Notes: a model not told the origin generated them from the letters alone. 64,000 bases of DNA from Curvibacter sp. (GCA_020248905.1 JADCGR010000040.1:62001-126000), one strand, 5' to 3'. Shown: positions 1 to 8,900, counted from the first letter of the stretch. Translations and numbers: made by a program.

Positions 1-2931
1 AGGTAACTCGTCGGCTGGCACGGGCTTGCTGAACAGATAGCCCTGGGCCAGATGGCAGCCGTTTTCGAGCAACCACAGGCGCTGCTCCTCGGTCTCGACC
101 CCCTCGGCGATGGTGCTGAGCCGCAGCCCGCGGGCCAGGCCGATGATGCCGTTCGTGATGACCTGCGATTGCAGCTCGGTGTGCACGCTTTGTACGAAGG
201 AGCGGTCGATCTTGAGCGAGTCCAGCGGGAGTTGGCGCACGTAGGCGAGCGAGGAATACCCCGTGCCGAAATCATCCAGCGAGACCTTCAAACCCAGGGC
301 AGCCAGTGCCTGCAGCGCCCGCACGGTATGCTGTGCGTCCTCCATGACCACCGATTCCGTGAGCTCGATCTCCAGCCATTCGGGCGGTATGGATTCGCGC
401 CGCAGAGCGCGTGTGACATCGTCAATCAGCGAGCCACCCACGATCTGAGGAAATGACACATTGACGGCGACCGGCCACGCCGGCAGGCCCGCCCTGCGCC
501 AGAGCGCGAGCTGGCGTGCCGCCTCGTCGACCACCCAGCAGCCAAGAGATTGGATGAGGTTGACGCGCTCGGCCAGAGAGATGAACTGGTCCGGCCCGAC
601 CAGCCCGCGGGCCGGGTGCTGCCAGCGAACCAGGGCCTCCAGGCCCACCACTTTGCCCTGACGAAGGTCAACCTTGGGCTGGTAATGCAGACGCAGTTCA
701 CGGTTGCCGATGGCCGCGCGCAGCTGCTCCTCAATCTGGATAGCATCGCTAAGCTGCCCTTCCATGGCGCCCTGAAACACACGTGTGCAGGCCCGCCCCT
801 CACCCTTGGCGGCATACAGGGCCATATCGGCATGACGCATCAGCGTGCCGGGATCCTGGCCGTGCTGATGGCTGTAGGCGACGCCTACGGACAGGCGCAG
901 GTGCAGCCGCTTGCCCGCAACGTGGAAGGGATGAGACATGGCGCGGTGCAGACGCTCGGCAATCAGGGCCACGCGCGGCTTGTCCGCCTCGGTCAGATCG
1001 GTGAGCAGCAGGAACTCGTCGCCGCCCAGCCGTGCCACCACATCGTTGCCGCGCACCACGGCCCCGAGGCGCCGGCTGATTTCCTGCAGCACCTCGTCGC
1101 CGGCCGCATGACCCAACGTGTCGTTGATGCGCTTGAAATGATCGAGGTCGATCAGGAACAGGGAGACAAACACGTCGGTGCGCGCCGTGCGCCGTGCCAG
1201 CTCCTGCTCGGCCGCCACCCGGTTGAGCAGACCGGTCAGATGGTCGTGGTCGGCACGCCATTCCAGCTCGCGTTGCAAGGCCTGGTTACGCAAGGTCTTG
1301 TGGGCATCTGCCATCAGTGCGGCCAGGCGAACGATTGCATCGGTCTCCACCCCGATCCAGGGCTCGCACGATCCCGACATGGTCTGCTGCCAGCGCGAAA
1401 AGGAGCGGCGTGGCTGCAGCTCAATCGTCCCGTCCTTCACAACGGCGTCATAGCTGCCGGGCTCCCCGGCCCATTGCACCTGCCGCACGAGATCGGGTCG
1501 CGTGACAAAGCAGTAACCTTGCACACCCGCAGGCAGCCGGGCAATCAGCACGCCCGCAGCGCCGGGCAGGGCCTCTACGCCCTGGCGGCCGGGGCTGCCC
1601 AGATCCTCTATGGCCCGGGCCGATCCCCGCTCGACGCTTTGCGCGAGTTGCGAGACCCCGTCAAGGATGTGCCTTTGTCGGGTGACGTCGTGCCGAGCGC
1701 TGGCCACCCAGGACAGGCCTTCGAGCTGAAACCCGAAGTCGCTGGCATCGAGCAGCCGCATGATCTCGTCGGCCTGGGCCTGCAGGCCCTGCATCAGGCT
1801 GCCCTGACGCCCGATCGACTGGCTCAACTGCTCAAGCAAGGCGCTGAAGGCGGCGACCTTCTCCGCGTGGGCGATGCGCGTGAGGCCATCGATGCGCATG
1901 GCGACCATGTTGGCGATGAGCTCGCACGCCGAGCGCAACAGCTCACGCACATTGTGGGGGGAAACGCGTGGGCGCTGGTGATGGCAGGCCAGCAGACCCC
2001 AGAGCTTGCCCTCCTTGAGCAGGGAAACGACCAGCGTGGCACGCACCCCCATATTGCGCAGATAGACGAGATGGGCCGGGGACATGCTGCGCAGCAGGCT
2101 GTGCCCCTGGTCTAGCAGCTGGCCGTCTGGCAGGGTGGCCGGGACCAGCACATCGGGCACGGCGTCAACATCGTCCAGCAGCCGCAGCGTGTTGCGCTCG
2201 TAAAGCGCCCTTGCCTGCGGCGGGATGTCGCCCGCCGGAAAGCGCATGCCCAGGAAACGCACCGCCAGCCCGTGGGCCACGTGCTCTGCCACCACCTCAC
2301 CCGTCCAGTCAGGGCGGAACCGGTAGAGCATGACGCGATCGTAGCCGCTGAGTGCCTGAAGTTCACGCACGCATTCATGGAAAAAATGCTGCAGATCTCC
2401 CGCCTGGCGGATGCGCGACAGCGCCCGGTTGATCTGGATGATCTGCCGAGACTGCTCGGCAGCGTCCGCCTGCGCCGCCCCTCCGGGTAACCATTCCAGC
2501 ACACCATAGCCCTCACGGCGGTGCCCCACGCACTCGAACGCGGCCCAGGGCGCCACACCATCGGCCGGGACCTCGCCAGCGGGGCGCAGGTCGCGCAGGC
2601 GCAGGCCGAGGTCGCTCAGGCCCTGCTGCGGAAGATCCGCCAGCAGGGATGGCAGGGGGAGTGGCGCGTCCTCGATCCAGTCGGACAGAGGGGTGTGCAG
2701 CAGGCGCTCGGGCGATCCGAGGCCAGGCCAGTGACGCACGATCCCGGACGACACCTGCACGATGCGCAGCGTCGCGAGATCCACCACAACCATGAACCCG
2801 TGGGGTTGTACGGTGCCTAGCTGGTGTATGGGTTCTGCCGAGCACTGCTGCTCGTAGAGCTCCGAGATCGCGCGCTGATCGAGCTCTATCTTGCGCGACC
2901 GCGCGCCTTTGCCGGAAGGTAAAAGAGACAT
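1..2931 (-). CDS. Bacteriophytochrome-linked diguanylate cyclase/phosphodiesterase (3' end outside window)
   Basis: Light-sensing c-di-GMP enzyme, cytoplasmic. The frame stays open from ATG at 2931 to the left edge, giving 977 residues without the C-terminus. The N-terminal PAS has the biliverdin-binding pattern: Cys30 just before EPIHQLGTVQPHG. A phytochrome GAF follows, with PAGDIP near residue 230 and later SPAH, YLRNMGVRA and ACHH. A PHY domain has the tongue motifs WAGEP and PRRSF. The GGDEF domain has RLGGDEF at about 636-640 and an RxxD inhibitory site (RGND) five residues before it. The EAL domain has EAL at 765-767, ELTES, DDFGTGYSS and KIDRSFV, so both catalytic halves look intact. 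Family knowledge: such proteins make or degrade c-di-GMP in response to red/far-red light. No heme oxygenase gene is nearby, so the chromophore source is not visible. Confidence 0.93.
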   Translation of the reverse strand, partial: MSLLPSGKGARSRKIELDQRAISELYEQQCSAEPIHQLGTVQPHGFMVVVDLATLRIVQVSSGIVRHWPGLGSPERLLHTPLSDWIEDAPLPLPSLLADLPQQGLSDLGLRLRDLRPAGEVPADGVAPWAAFECVGHRREGYGVLEWLPGGAAQADAAEQSRQIIQINRALSRIRQAGDLQHFFHECVRELQALSGYDRVMLYRFRPDWTGEVVAEHVAHGLAVRFLGMRFPAGDIPPQARALYERNTLRLLDDVDAVPDVLVPATLPDGQLLDQGHSLLRSMSPAHLVYLRNMGVRATLVVSLLKEGKLWGLLACHHQRPRVSPHNVRELLRSACELIANMVAMRIDGLTRIAHAEKVAAFSALLEQLSQSIGRQGSLMQGLQAQADEIMRLLDASDFGFQLEGLSWVASARHDVTRQRHILDGVSQLAQSVERGSARAIEDLGSPGRQGVEALPGAAGVLIARLPAGVQGYCFVTRPDLVRQVQWAGEPGSYDAVVKDGTIELQPRRSFSRWQQTMSGSCEPWIGVETDAIVRLAALMADAHKTLRNQALQRELEWRADHDHLTGLLNRVAAEQELARRTARTDVFVSLFLIDLDHFKRINDTLGHAAGDEVLQEISRRLGAVVRGNDVVARLGGDEFLLLTDLTEADKPRVALIAERLHRAMSHPFHVAGKRLHLRLSVGVAYSHQHGQDPGTLMRHADMALYAAKGEGRACTRVFQGAMEGQLSDAIQIEEQLRAAIGNRELRLHYQPKVDLRQGKVVGLEALVRWQHPARGLVGPDQFISLAERVNLIQSLGCWVVDEAARQLALWRRAGLPAWPVAVNVSFPQIVGGSLIDDVTRALRRESIPPEWLEIELTESVVMEDAQHTVRALQALAALGLKVSLDDFGTGYSSLAYVRQLPLDSLKIDRSFVQSVHTELQSQVITNGIIGLARGLRLSTIAEGVETEEQRLWLLENGCHLAQGYLFSKPVPADELP

Positions 2932-2964
2932 GGCTGCGGCGCATCATGCAATCGGCCGACTGAC

Positions 2965-2984
2965 GTGTCAACTACGACTGACAC
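2965..2984. promoter_or_regulatory. Inverted repeat GTGTCA-N8-TGACAC upstream of the phytochrome gene
   Basis: Perfect 6-bp arms (2965-2970 and 2979-2984) lie 34 bp upstream of the phytochrome start codon. The core reads TGTC-N10-GACA, the pattern described for PpsR/CrtJ-type regulators of photosynthesis and bacteriophytochrome genes. Which regulator binds, if any, is inference. A second TGTCA-N8-TGACA copy lies at 54770-54787. Confidence 0.4.
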
Positions 2985-3097
2985 CCCATGCCGAGCGCTG
3001 CCCCTCCCGCCCTTGCCTCAGATGTAAGAAGCTGAAGGCTGCCTGACCGGCCCGGTCCAGACGGGGTGGGCGCATTTCGCAGCCCCCAGCCCTTCGC

Positions 3098-3139
3098 ACA
3101 AAGCCTGGGCTCAGCTGTTCAGCTGAGCCCAGGCTTTGT
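3098..3139 (-). terminator. 20-bp perfect hairpin spanning the hrpA stop codon
   Basis: Arms 3098-3117 and 3120-3139 are exact reverse complements separated by two bases. The right arm encodes the last residues of HrpA, and the stop codon (3111-3113) lies in the left arm. There is no T-run on either side, so this is either a non-canonical terminator or an mRNA 3'-end stabilising structure between hrpA and the phytochrome gene. Confidence 0.5.
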
Positions 3140-6100
3140 CCAGCCGCTTGATGCTGACCGGTTGAGGGGTACGCAGCTCCTGGGCAAAAAAGCTCACGCG
3201 CAGCTCCTCCAGCAACCAGCGGAACTCCCGCAGACGCTCGTCCATCACGCCCTTGCGCTCGGCCACCAGGCGCCAATAGCGCTGCTCCTGCGGTTTCAGT
3301 TCCGCAAGGCGGGCGGCGTCACGGGCGGGATCGACGCGGACTTTGTCCAGACGCAACGTGACGGCCTTGAGATAGCGGGCAAAGTGCTGCAGTTGCGGCC
3401 AGGGAGTTTGCGCGATGAAGCGCTTGGGTATCAGGCGCTTGAGCTGCTGCATGCAGTCGGCTGTCGCGTCCGGCGCGTTCTTGGTGTCCTTGATCTTGCG
3501 CGCGGCGGCAGCGTACTCCGTAAGGATGACGCCGACCAGCCGCGCCAACTCGTTGGCGATCAGGGTCAGGCGGCTACGGCCCTCTTCGAGCCGCTTGCTG
3601 AATCCGGACGCGTCCGTGGGCAGTGGCTCCAGCAGGAAGGCGCGTTCCAGCGCCACCTCGATGATCTGAGCGCGCAACTCTTCAAGGGTGCCACCGCCCG
3701 CCCCGTCGGGCGAGCGCCCGACTTGCATATAGGCCGCAGCCATCTTCTGCAAGTCAGGGATGTTCTTCTCAAGGTACCTGAGCGCGTCCTTGAGTTGCAG
3801 CGCAAACAGGCGGCGCAGGCCACTGCGGTGCTTCGCCGCCGCGACCTCGGGTTCATCGAAGACCTCGATGACCACTGCCTCGCCCTGGTCCACCAGGGCA
3901 GGAAAGCCGATCAGCGTCTGGCCGCTCTTGCGGATTTCCATGAGCTCGGGCAGTTCACCAAACGTCCAGGCGGTGTAGCGGAGGTCTGTCCCAAGCGCCG
4001 GGCTGCCAGCCACGCCCGCCGAAGGCTGGGCCGGGTGGCACGGCGCCTCGGGCGACGATTTGTGCAAACCATGAGGAGCACGGGGCGCCGTGCTGCCGGG
4101 CTCAGCCTGCCCACCCGACGCCGGGGGCAGCTTGAGCCCGGCCAGAGCCTGGAAAGCACCACGTGCCTGGGCTCCGAGCTCGGCCTTGAGCGCGCTCAGG
4201 CTTCGGCCAGCGCCCAGCTGGCGGCCGTGCTCGTCCACCACGCGGAAGTTCATGAAAAGATGCGGCGCCAGCATGTCGAGCTTGAAGTCAGCGCGCTTCA
4301 CGTCCAGGCTGGTCATGTCACGCACCTGCTTGAGCAGTGCGTCCGTCAGGCTGCCGTGCCCAAAGCTTTCGGGGGTGCCTAGCGCCTCGGCCAGCCTCGC
4401 CGCTGACTCCGGCAAAGGCACGAAACGGCTACGCGGGCGTTGGGGCAGGCTCTTGAGCAGAGCCTGGATCCTTTCCCTGAGCATCCCCGGCACCAGCCAC
4501 TCACAACGGTCCTCATTCACCTGGTTGAGTACGAAGAGCGGCACGGTCACCGTGACACCGTCTCGTGTATCGCCCGGCTCGTGCAGATAGCTGGCCGCGC
4601 AATCCACGCCACCCAGGCGCACGGTTCGGGGAAAGGCGCTGCTGGTGATGCCGACCGCCTCGTGGCGCATGAGCGCTTCACGCGTGAGCATGAGCAGCTC
4701 TGGCTGCCTCCTGCTCTCTTCGCGGTACCATCGCTCGCACTCAAAGCCGCTGCAGATGTGCTGCGGCAGCTGCTGGTCGTAGTAGGCGTAGATCAGCTCG
4801 TCATCGACCAGCACGTCTTGGCGCCGCGACTTGTGCTCCAGCTCCTCCACCTGGCGGATCAGCTTCTGGTTCGCGGCCAGGAAAGGTAGCCTGGTGTCCC
4901 ACTCGCCGGCCACCAGGCCCTCGCGGATGAAGATCTCGCGCGCGGCCACCGGATCGACTTTGCCGTAATTGACCCGCCGTCCGCTGTAGACCACGATGCC
5001 GTAGAGCGTGGCACGCTCCAGCGCCACCACCTCGGCGGCCTTCTTCTCCCAGTGCGGGTCCAGCAGCTGCTTCTTGAGCAAATGGCCCGCCACCTGTTCG
5101 ATCCACTGCGGCTCGATATTCGCGATGCCGCGACCAAACAGACGCGTAGTCTCCACGAGCTCGGCCACGACGATCCAGCGGCCCGGCTTCTTACTCAGGT
5201 GCGCACCAGGGTGGCGGTGGAACTTGATGCCGCGCGCGCCCAGGTACTCCCCGGCACTCGCCTCCTCCTCCAGCCTGCAGCCCACGTTTCCCAGCAGGCC
5301 GGCCAGCATGGAGAGATGGATCTGCTCGTAGCTTGCAGGCGTCGTGTTGATATGCCACTTGTGTTCGGTGACCACGGTCAGCAGCTGGCTGTGGATGTCG
5401 CGCCATTCGCGCACGCGGCGGATGTTAACGAAGTTCTGACGCAGCAGCTGTTCGTACTGTCGGTTGGAGAGCCTGTGCGTCGCGCCAGTTTGGGTGAGTT
5501 GGGGTGGCTGCCGGTTCTGCTTTGTGTCCCCCGGCCTTCGGCCTGCGCCTGTTACCTGCACAGAGCCGGCAGCCACCCCAACTCCGGGCGACACCCTGGC
5601 CCCTCCGCGGCTTTCTTCCAGCCACTTCCAGAGCTTCAGATAGCCGGTGAACTCGCTTTTCTCGTCGTCAAACTTGGCGTGGGCCTGATCCGCCTGGGCC
5701 TGGGCCTCCATTGGCCGGTCACGTACGTCCTGCACGCTCAGGGCACTGGCGATGATGAGCACCTCGTTGAGCGTGCTGCGGGCCCTCGCCTCCAGGATCA
5801 TGCGGCCCACGCGCGGGTCCAGTGGCAGCTTCGCAAGCTCGCGGCCGATCGCTGTCAGTTCGTTGTGCTCGTCAACAGCGCCCAGTTCTGCCAGCAGCTG
5901 GTAGCCATCGGCAATCGCGCGGCCGGATGGCGCATCCAGAAAAGGAAAATCCTCGACCACTCCCAGATGCAGCGATTTCATGCGCAGGATCACACCGGCC
6001 AACGAGCTTCGCAGGATTTCCGGCGTGGTGAAGCGCTCACGGCCGGCAAAGTCCTTCTCATCGTAGAGGCGGATGCAGATGCCGTTGGCCACCCGGCCGC

Positions 6101-7157
6101 AGCGACCGGCGCGCTGGTTGGCCGCCGCCTGGCTCACCGGCTCGACCAGCAGCTGCTCCACCTTGCTACGGAAACTGTAGCGTTTTACGCGGGCCGTGCC
6201 GGCGTCGATCACATAGCGTATGCCCGGCACGGTCAGCGAGGTCTCGGCCACATTGGTCGCCAGCACGATGCGCCGCCCGATGTGGCTGTCGAAAACGCGA
6301 TCCTGCTCGGCCTGGGAGAGGCGCGCGAACAGCGGCAGCACCTCGGCGTGGCGCGTGATAGGGTTGTGGCTGAGATGCTTGCGCAGATGGTCCGCCGCCT
6401 CGCGGATCTCGCGCTCACCGGGCAGGAACACGAGGATGTCGCCCTGCTGTCCGGGCTCGCGCCAGAGTTCGTCCACGCCATTGGCAATCGCGTCGTTGAG
6501 GTCGTGCTCGCGACTCTCGTCAAAGGGGCGATAACGCTGTTCCACCGGATAGGTACGGCCCGAGACCGAGATGACGGGAGCCGGCCCCTGACGCGAAGCG
6601 AAGTGGTTCGCAAAGCGCTCGGCGTCGATGGTCGCCGAGGTCACCACGATCTTGAGATCGGGCCGGCGCGGCAGGATCTGGCGCAGGTAGCCCAGCAGGA
6701 AGTCGATGTTGAGGCTGCGCTCGTGCGCCTCGTCGATGATCAGCGTGTCGTAGGCATTGAGCAGCGGGTCGGTCTGCGTCTCGGCCAGCAGGATGCCGTC
6801 CGTCATGAGCTTGACGGAGGCGTCCTTGCCCAGGCGGTCATTGAAGCGCACCTTGTAGCCCACCACCTCGCCCAGCGGGGTCTGCAGTTCCTCGGCGATG
6901 CGCTTGGCCACCGAACTGGCCGCGATACGGCGCGGCTGGGTGTGGCCGATGAGCCTGCCACGCTGACCTGCAGGGTGATTGCATTTGCCCCTCCCGAGAG
7001 CCAGCGCAATCTTGGGCAGCTGCGTGGTCTTGCCCGAGCCGGTCTCGCCACAGACGATGATGACTTGGTGCTGCTGCAGTGCGGCCATGATTTCGTCGCG
7101 TTTGGCCGACACCGGCAGCGACTCGGGGAACTCGATTTTCAGGGGGGCAGAGCTCAA
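3111..7157 (-). CDS. hrpA: ATP-dependent RNA helicase HrpA
   Basis: DEAH-box RNA helicase of about 1348 residues, close to the usual HrpA length of about 1300. Walker A is GETGSGKT at 37-44 and the DEAH box is at 142-145. The SAT motif (TSATIDAERF) and motif VI (QRAGRCGR) follow, then the long HrpA-specific C-terminal region. HrpA family members act on RNA secondary structure and rescue stalled ribosomes. The start is TTG at 7157 with no clear Shine-Dalgarno; the next ATG (7088) would remove the conserved FPESLPVSAKRDEI stretch, so TTG is preferred. Two palindromic insertions encode low-complexity peptides at about residues 525-554 and 1017-1045 without breaking the frame. The gene ends in a 20-bp perfect hairpin. 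Confidence 0.95.
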   Translation of the reverse strand: MSSAPLKIEFPESLPVSAKRDEIMAALQQHQVIIVCGETGSGKTTQLPKIALALGRGKCNHPAGQRGRLIGHTQPRRIAASSVAKRIAEELQTPLGEVVGYKVRFNDRLGKDASVKLMTDGILLAETQTDPLLNAYDTLIIDEAHERSLNIDFLLGYLRQILPRRPDLKIVVTSATIDAERFANHFASRQGPAPVISVSGRTYPVEQRYRPFDESREHDLNDAIANGVDELWREPGQQGDILVFLPGEREIREAADHLRKHLSHNPITRHAEVLPLFARLSQAEQDRVFDSHIGRRIVLATNVAETSLTVPGIRYVIDAGTARVKRYSFRSKVEQLLVEPVSQAAANQRAGRCGRVANGICIRLYDEKDFAGRERFTTPEILRSSLAGVILRMKSLHLGVVEDFPFLDAPSGRAIADGYQLLAELGAVDEHNELTAIGRELAKLPLDPRVGRMILEARARSTLNEVLIIASALSVQDVRDRPMEAQAQADQAHAKFDDEKSEFTGYLKLWKWLEESRGGARVSPGVGVAAGSVQVTGAGRRPGDTKQNRQPPQLTQTGATHRLSNRQYEQLLRQNFVNIRRVREWRDIHSQLLTVVTEHKWHINTTPASYEQIHLSMLAGLLGNVGCRLEEEASAGEYLGARGIKFHRHPGAHLSKKPGRWIVVAELVETTRLFGRGIANIEPQWIEQVAGHLLKKQLLDPHWEKKAAEVVALERATLYGIVVYSGRRVNYGKVDPVAAREIFIREGLVAGEWDTRLPFLAANQKLIRQVEELEHKSRRQDVLVDDELIYAYYDQQLPQHICSGFECERWYREESRRQPELLMLTREALMRHEAVGITSSAFPRTVRLGGVDCAASYLHEPGDTRDGVTVTVPLFVLNQVNEDRCEWLVPGMLRERIQALLKSLPQRPRSRFVPLPESAARLAEALGTPESFGHGSLTDALLKQVRDMTSLDVKRADFKLDMLAPHLFMNFRVVDEHGRQLGAGRSLSALKAELGAQARGAFQALAGLKLPPASGGQAEPGSTAPRAPHGLHKSSPEAPCHPAQPSAGVAGSPALGTDLRYTAWTFGELPELMEIRKSGQTLIGFPALVDQGEAVVIEVFDEPEVAAAKHRSGLRRLFALQLKDALRYLEKNIPDLQKMAAAYMQVGRSPDGAGGGTLEELRAQIIEVALERAFLLEPLPTDASGFSKRLEEGRSRLTLIANELARLVGVILTEYAAAARKIKDTKNAPDATADCMQQLKRLIPKRFIAQTPWPQLQHFARYLKAVTLRLDKVRVDPARDAARLAELKPQEQRYWRLVAERKGVMDERLREFRWLLEELRVSFFAQELRTPQPVSIKRLDKAWAQLNS
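4024..4107. repeat. Palindromic in-frame insertion in hrpA (copy 2)
   Basis: Arms 4024-4047 and 4084-4107 are 24 bases long and pair with four mismatches around a 36-base spacer. The stretch encodes a Pro/Ala/Ser/His-rich segment between helicase C-terminal blocks. Size and architecture match the element at 5496-5584, although the sequences differ. Confidence 0.5.
5496..5584. repeat. Palindromic in-frame insertion in hrpA (copy 1)
   Basis: The 19-base arms (5496-5514 and 5566-5584) are perfect reverse complements and extend to 24 bases with one mismatch. The spacer contains a nested GGCC-TTC-GGCC hairpin. The encoded peptide is Gly/Val/Pro/Gln-rich and interrupts the helicase between the ESRGGAR and LSNRQYEQL segments. 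The open frame is kept. Confidence 0.65.
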
Positions 7158-7191
7158 GGCGGAACTTCGAGGAGAATCCGCAATTATCGCT

Positions 7192-7462
7192 AGGGCGTGT
7201 TCACACTAATTTCTCAAGATGTGTTGCAGATCAAAAATGTCATGCGCAAGGCGCGACACGCAGCCAGGGTCGGCCCCCGGCAAGCCTTCGCAACGCGACG
7301 CATGGCGTTTTTCGCCGCGACCCGAAGGGAGGGGGGTAAAAAGAACGGCGCCATTCGCCGTTGCACTCCTCACCCAGACGGCCGGTCTGGGCTTCGTCGT
7401 GCGCCTAGATTGGTACCGTGAATACCCTGTTCGCACATAAGAGATTAGAGCGAACAGGCCCT
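7192..7462. mobile_element. MITE-like element with imperfect terminal inverted repeats
   Basis: The left end (from 7192) reads AGGGCGTGTTCACACTAAT and the right end, read inward from 7462, AGGGCCTGTTCGCTCTAAT; 16 of 19 positions agree, and the similarity continues a little further inward. The element is about 270 bp and fills most of the 335-bp hrpA-argA gap. TCGCT flanks both sides (7187-7191, and 7462-7466 overlapping the last base of the right end), so it may be the target duplication. Nothing inside looks like a transposase. The right end also forms a CTGTTCGC/GCGAACAG hairpin (7427-7457) just upstream of argA and could carry a promoter. The short ORFs inside have no recognisable product. 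Confidence 0.55.
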
Positions 7463-7492
7463 CGCTGATCCCGCCCCAGAACCCGCATCCCG

Positions 7493-8842
7493 ATGTCTGC
7501 CGTCTTCAACTTCACCTTCGTGCCCTGGTTCCGTTCGGTGGCGCCCTACATCCACAAGTTCCGTAACCAGACCTTTGTGGTGGGCGTATGCGGCGAGGCG
7601 ATTGCGGCGGGCAAGTTGGCCCATCTTGCGCAGGACCTGGCCCTGATCCAGAGTATGGGCGTTAAGATCGTGCTGGTGCATGGCTTTCGCCCGCAGGTGA
7701 ACGAGCAGCTCAAGGCCAAGGGCCACACGGCCAAGTACTCGCACGGCATGCGCATCACCGACGAGGTGGCGCTTGATTGCGCGCAGGAAGCCGCCGGCCA
7801 GCTGCGATACGAGATTGAGGCGGCCTTCAGCCAGGGGCTACCCAACACGCCCATGGCCGGCGCCACGGTGCGCGTGCTCTCGGGCAACTTCATCACGGCG
7901 CGGCCGGTGGGCATCGTGGACGGCGTGGACTTCCAGCACTCGGGCCTGGTGCGCAAGGTGGATGTGGCGGGCATCAACCGCACGCTGGACATGGGCGCCA
8001 TGGTGCTGCTCTCGCCTTTCGGCTTCTCGCCCACGGGTGAGGCCTTCAACCTCACCATGGAAGAAGTCGCCACCAGCGTGGCCACTGCACTTCATGCGGA
8101 CAAGCTCATCTTCGTGACCGAGATCCCGGGCATCCGAGTCGACCCGCATGCCCCCGAGAGCGAGGACAACCCCATCGACACCGAGCTGCCTCTGGCCGCC
8201 GCCGAAAAGCTGCTGGCCGCGCTACCCGGCGCAACCCTGCCGACCGACACGGCCTTTTACCTTCAGCATTGCGTGAAAGCCTGCAAGAGCGGCGTGGAGC
8301 GCAGTCACATCATCCCCTTCTCGGTCGACGGCGCGCTGCTGCTCGAAATCTATGTGCACGACGGCATCGGCACCATGGTGGTCGATGAGAAGCTGGAGGA
8401 ACTGCGCGAGGCCACGCCGGATGACGTGGGCGGCATCCTGCAGCTGATCGAGCCTTTCGAGAAGGACGGCACGCTCGTCAAGCGCGACCGCACCGAGATC
8501 GAACGCGATATTGGCAGCTACACCATCCTCGAGCACGACGGCGTGATCTTCGCGTGTGCGGCGCTCTACCCCTACCCTGAGGCGAAGACGGCCGAGATGG
8601 CGGCACTGACGGTCTCGCCCGAATCCCAGGGCCAGGGCGATGGCGAGAAGGTGCTCAAGCGCATCGAGCAGCGCGCCCGGGCCATGGGCGTGGACAGCAT
8701 CTTCGTACTGACCACGCGGACCATGCACTGGTTCATCAAGCGCGGTTTCCAGAACGTGGACCCGGACTGGCTGCCCGAGGCCCGCAAGCGCAAGTACAAC
8801 TGGGACCGCAAGTCGCAGGTGCTGGTGAAGAAGCTGGTCTGA
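7493..8842 (+). CDS. argA: N-acetylglutamate synthase
   Basis: First enzyme of arginine biosynthesis: acetyl-CoA plus glutamate gives N-acetylglutamate, in the cytoplasm. At 449 residues it matches classical ArgA, with an N-terminal amino-acid-kinase fold that senses arginine (VGVCGEAIAAGK, LVHGFRPQVNEQL) and a C-terminal GNAT acetyltransferase domain from about residue 300 (LTVSPESQGQGDGEKVL, the acetyl-CoA loop). It stands alone on the plus strand between the MITE-like element and a convergent sensor kinase gene. Its upstream region lies largely within the element. Confidence 0.95.
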   Translation: MSAVFNFTFVPWFRSVAPYIHKFRNQTFVVGVCGEAIAAGKLAHLAQDLALIQSMGVKIVLVHGFRPQVNEQLKAKGHTAKYSHGMRITDEVALDCAQEAAGQLRYEIEAAFSQGLPNTPMAGATVRVLSGNFITARPVGIVDGVDFQHSGLVRKVDVAGINRTLDMGAMVLLSPFGFSPTGEAFNLTMEEVATSVATALHADKLIFVTEIPGIRVDPHAPESEDNPIDTELPLAAAEKLLAALPGATLPTDTAFYLQHCVKACKSGVERSHIIPFSVDGALLLEIYVHDGIGTMVVDEKLEELREATPDDVGGILQLIEPFEKDGTLVKRDRTEIERDIGSYTILEHDGVIFACAALYPYPEAKTAEMAALTVSPESQGQGDGEKVLKRIEQRARAMGVDSIFVLTTRTMHWFIKRGFQNVDPDWLPEARKRKYNWDRKSQVLVKKLV

Positions 8843-8900
8843 GGGCTCGGGGCGCAGCCACCGCCGCCGGACGTGCCGATGGCGCCGGCCTGCAAAGCGT

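Noticed and set aside
550-2115. 521-codon open frame on the plus strand
   Set aside because: It is antisense to the phytochrome-GGDEF-EAL gene, whose minus-strand frame contains all the expected motifs; high GC makes long shadow frames.
1-2931. Apparent fragmentation of the left-edge gene into several short minus-strand frames
   Set aside because: Reading the correct frame from ATG 2931 gives one uninterrupted protein to the edge; the pieces are other frames, not a pseudogene.
5052-7193. 713-codon plus-strand frame
   Set aside because: Antisense to hrpA; the translation shows no domain, while the minus strand has Walker A, DEAH and motif VI.
7206-7436. Short frames inside the hrpA-argA gap
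   Set aside because: They fall inside the MITE-like element, have no ribosome site and no recognisable protein.
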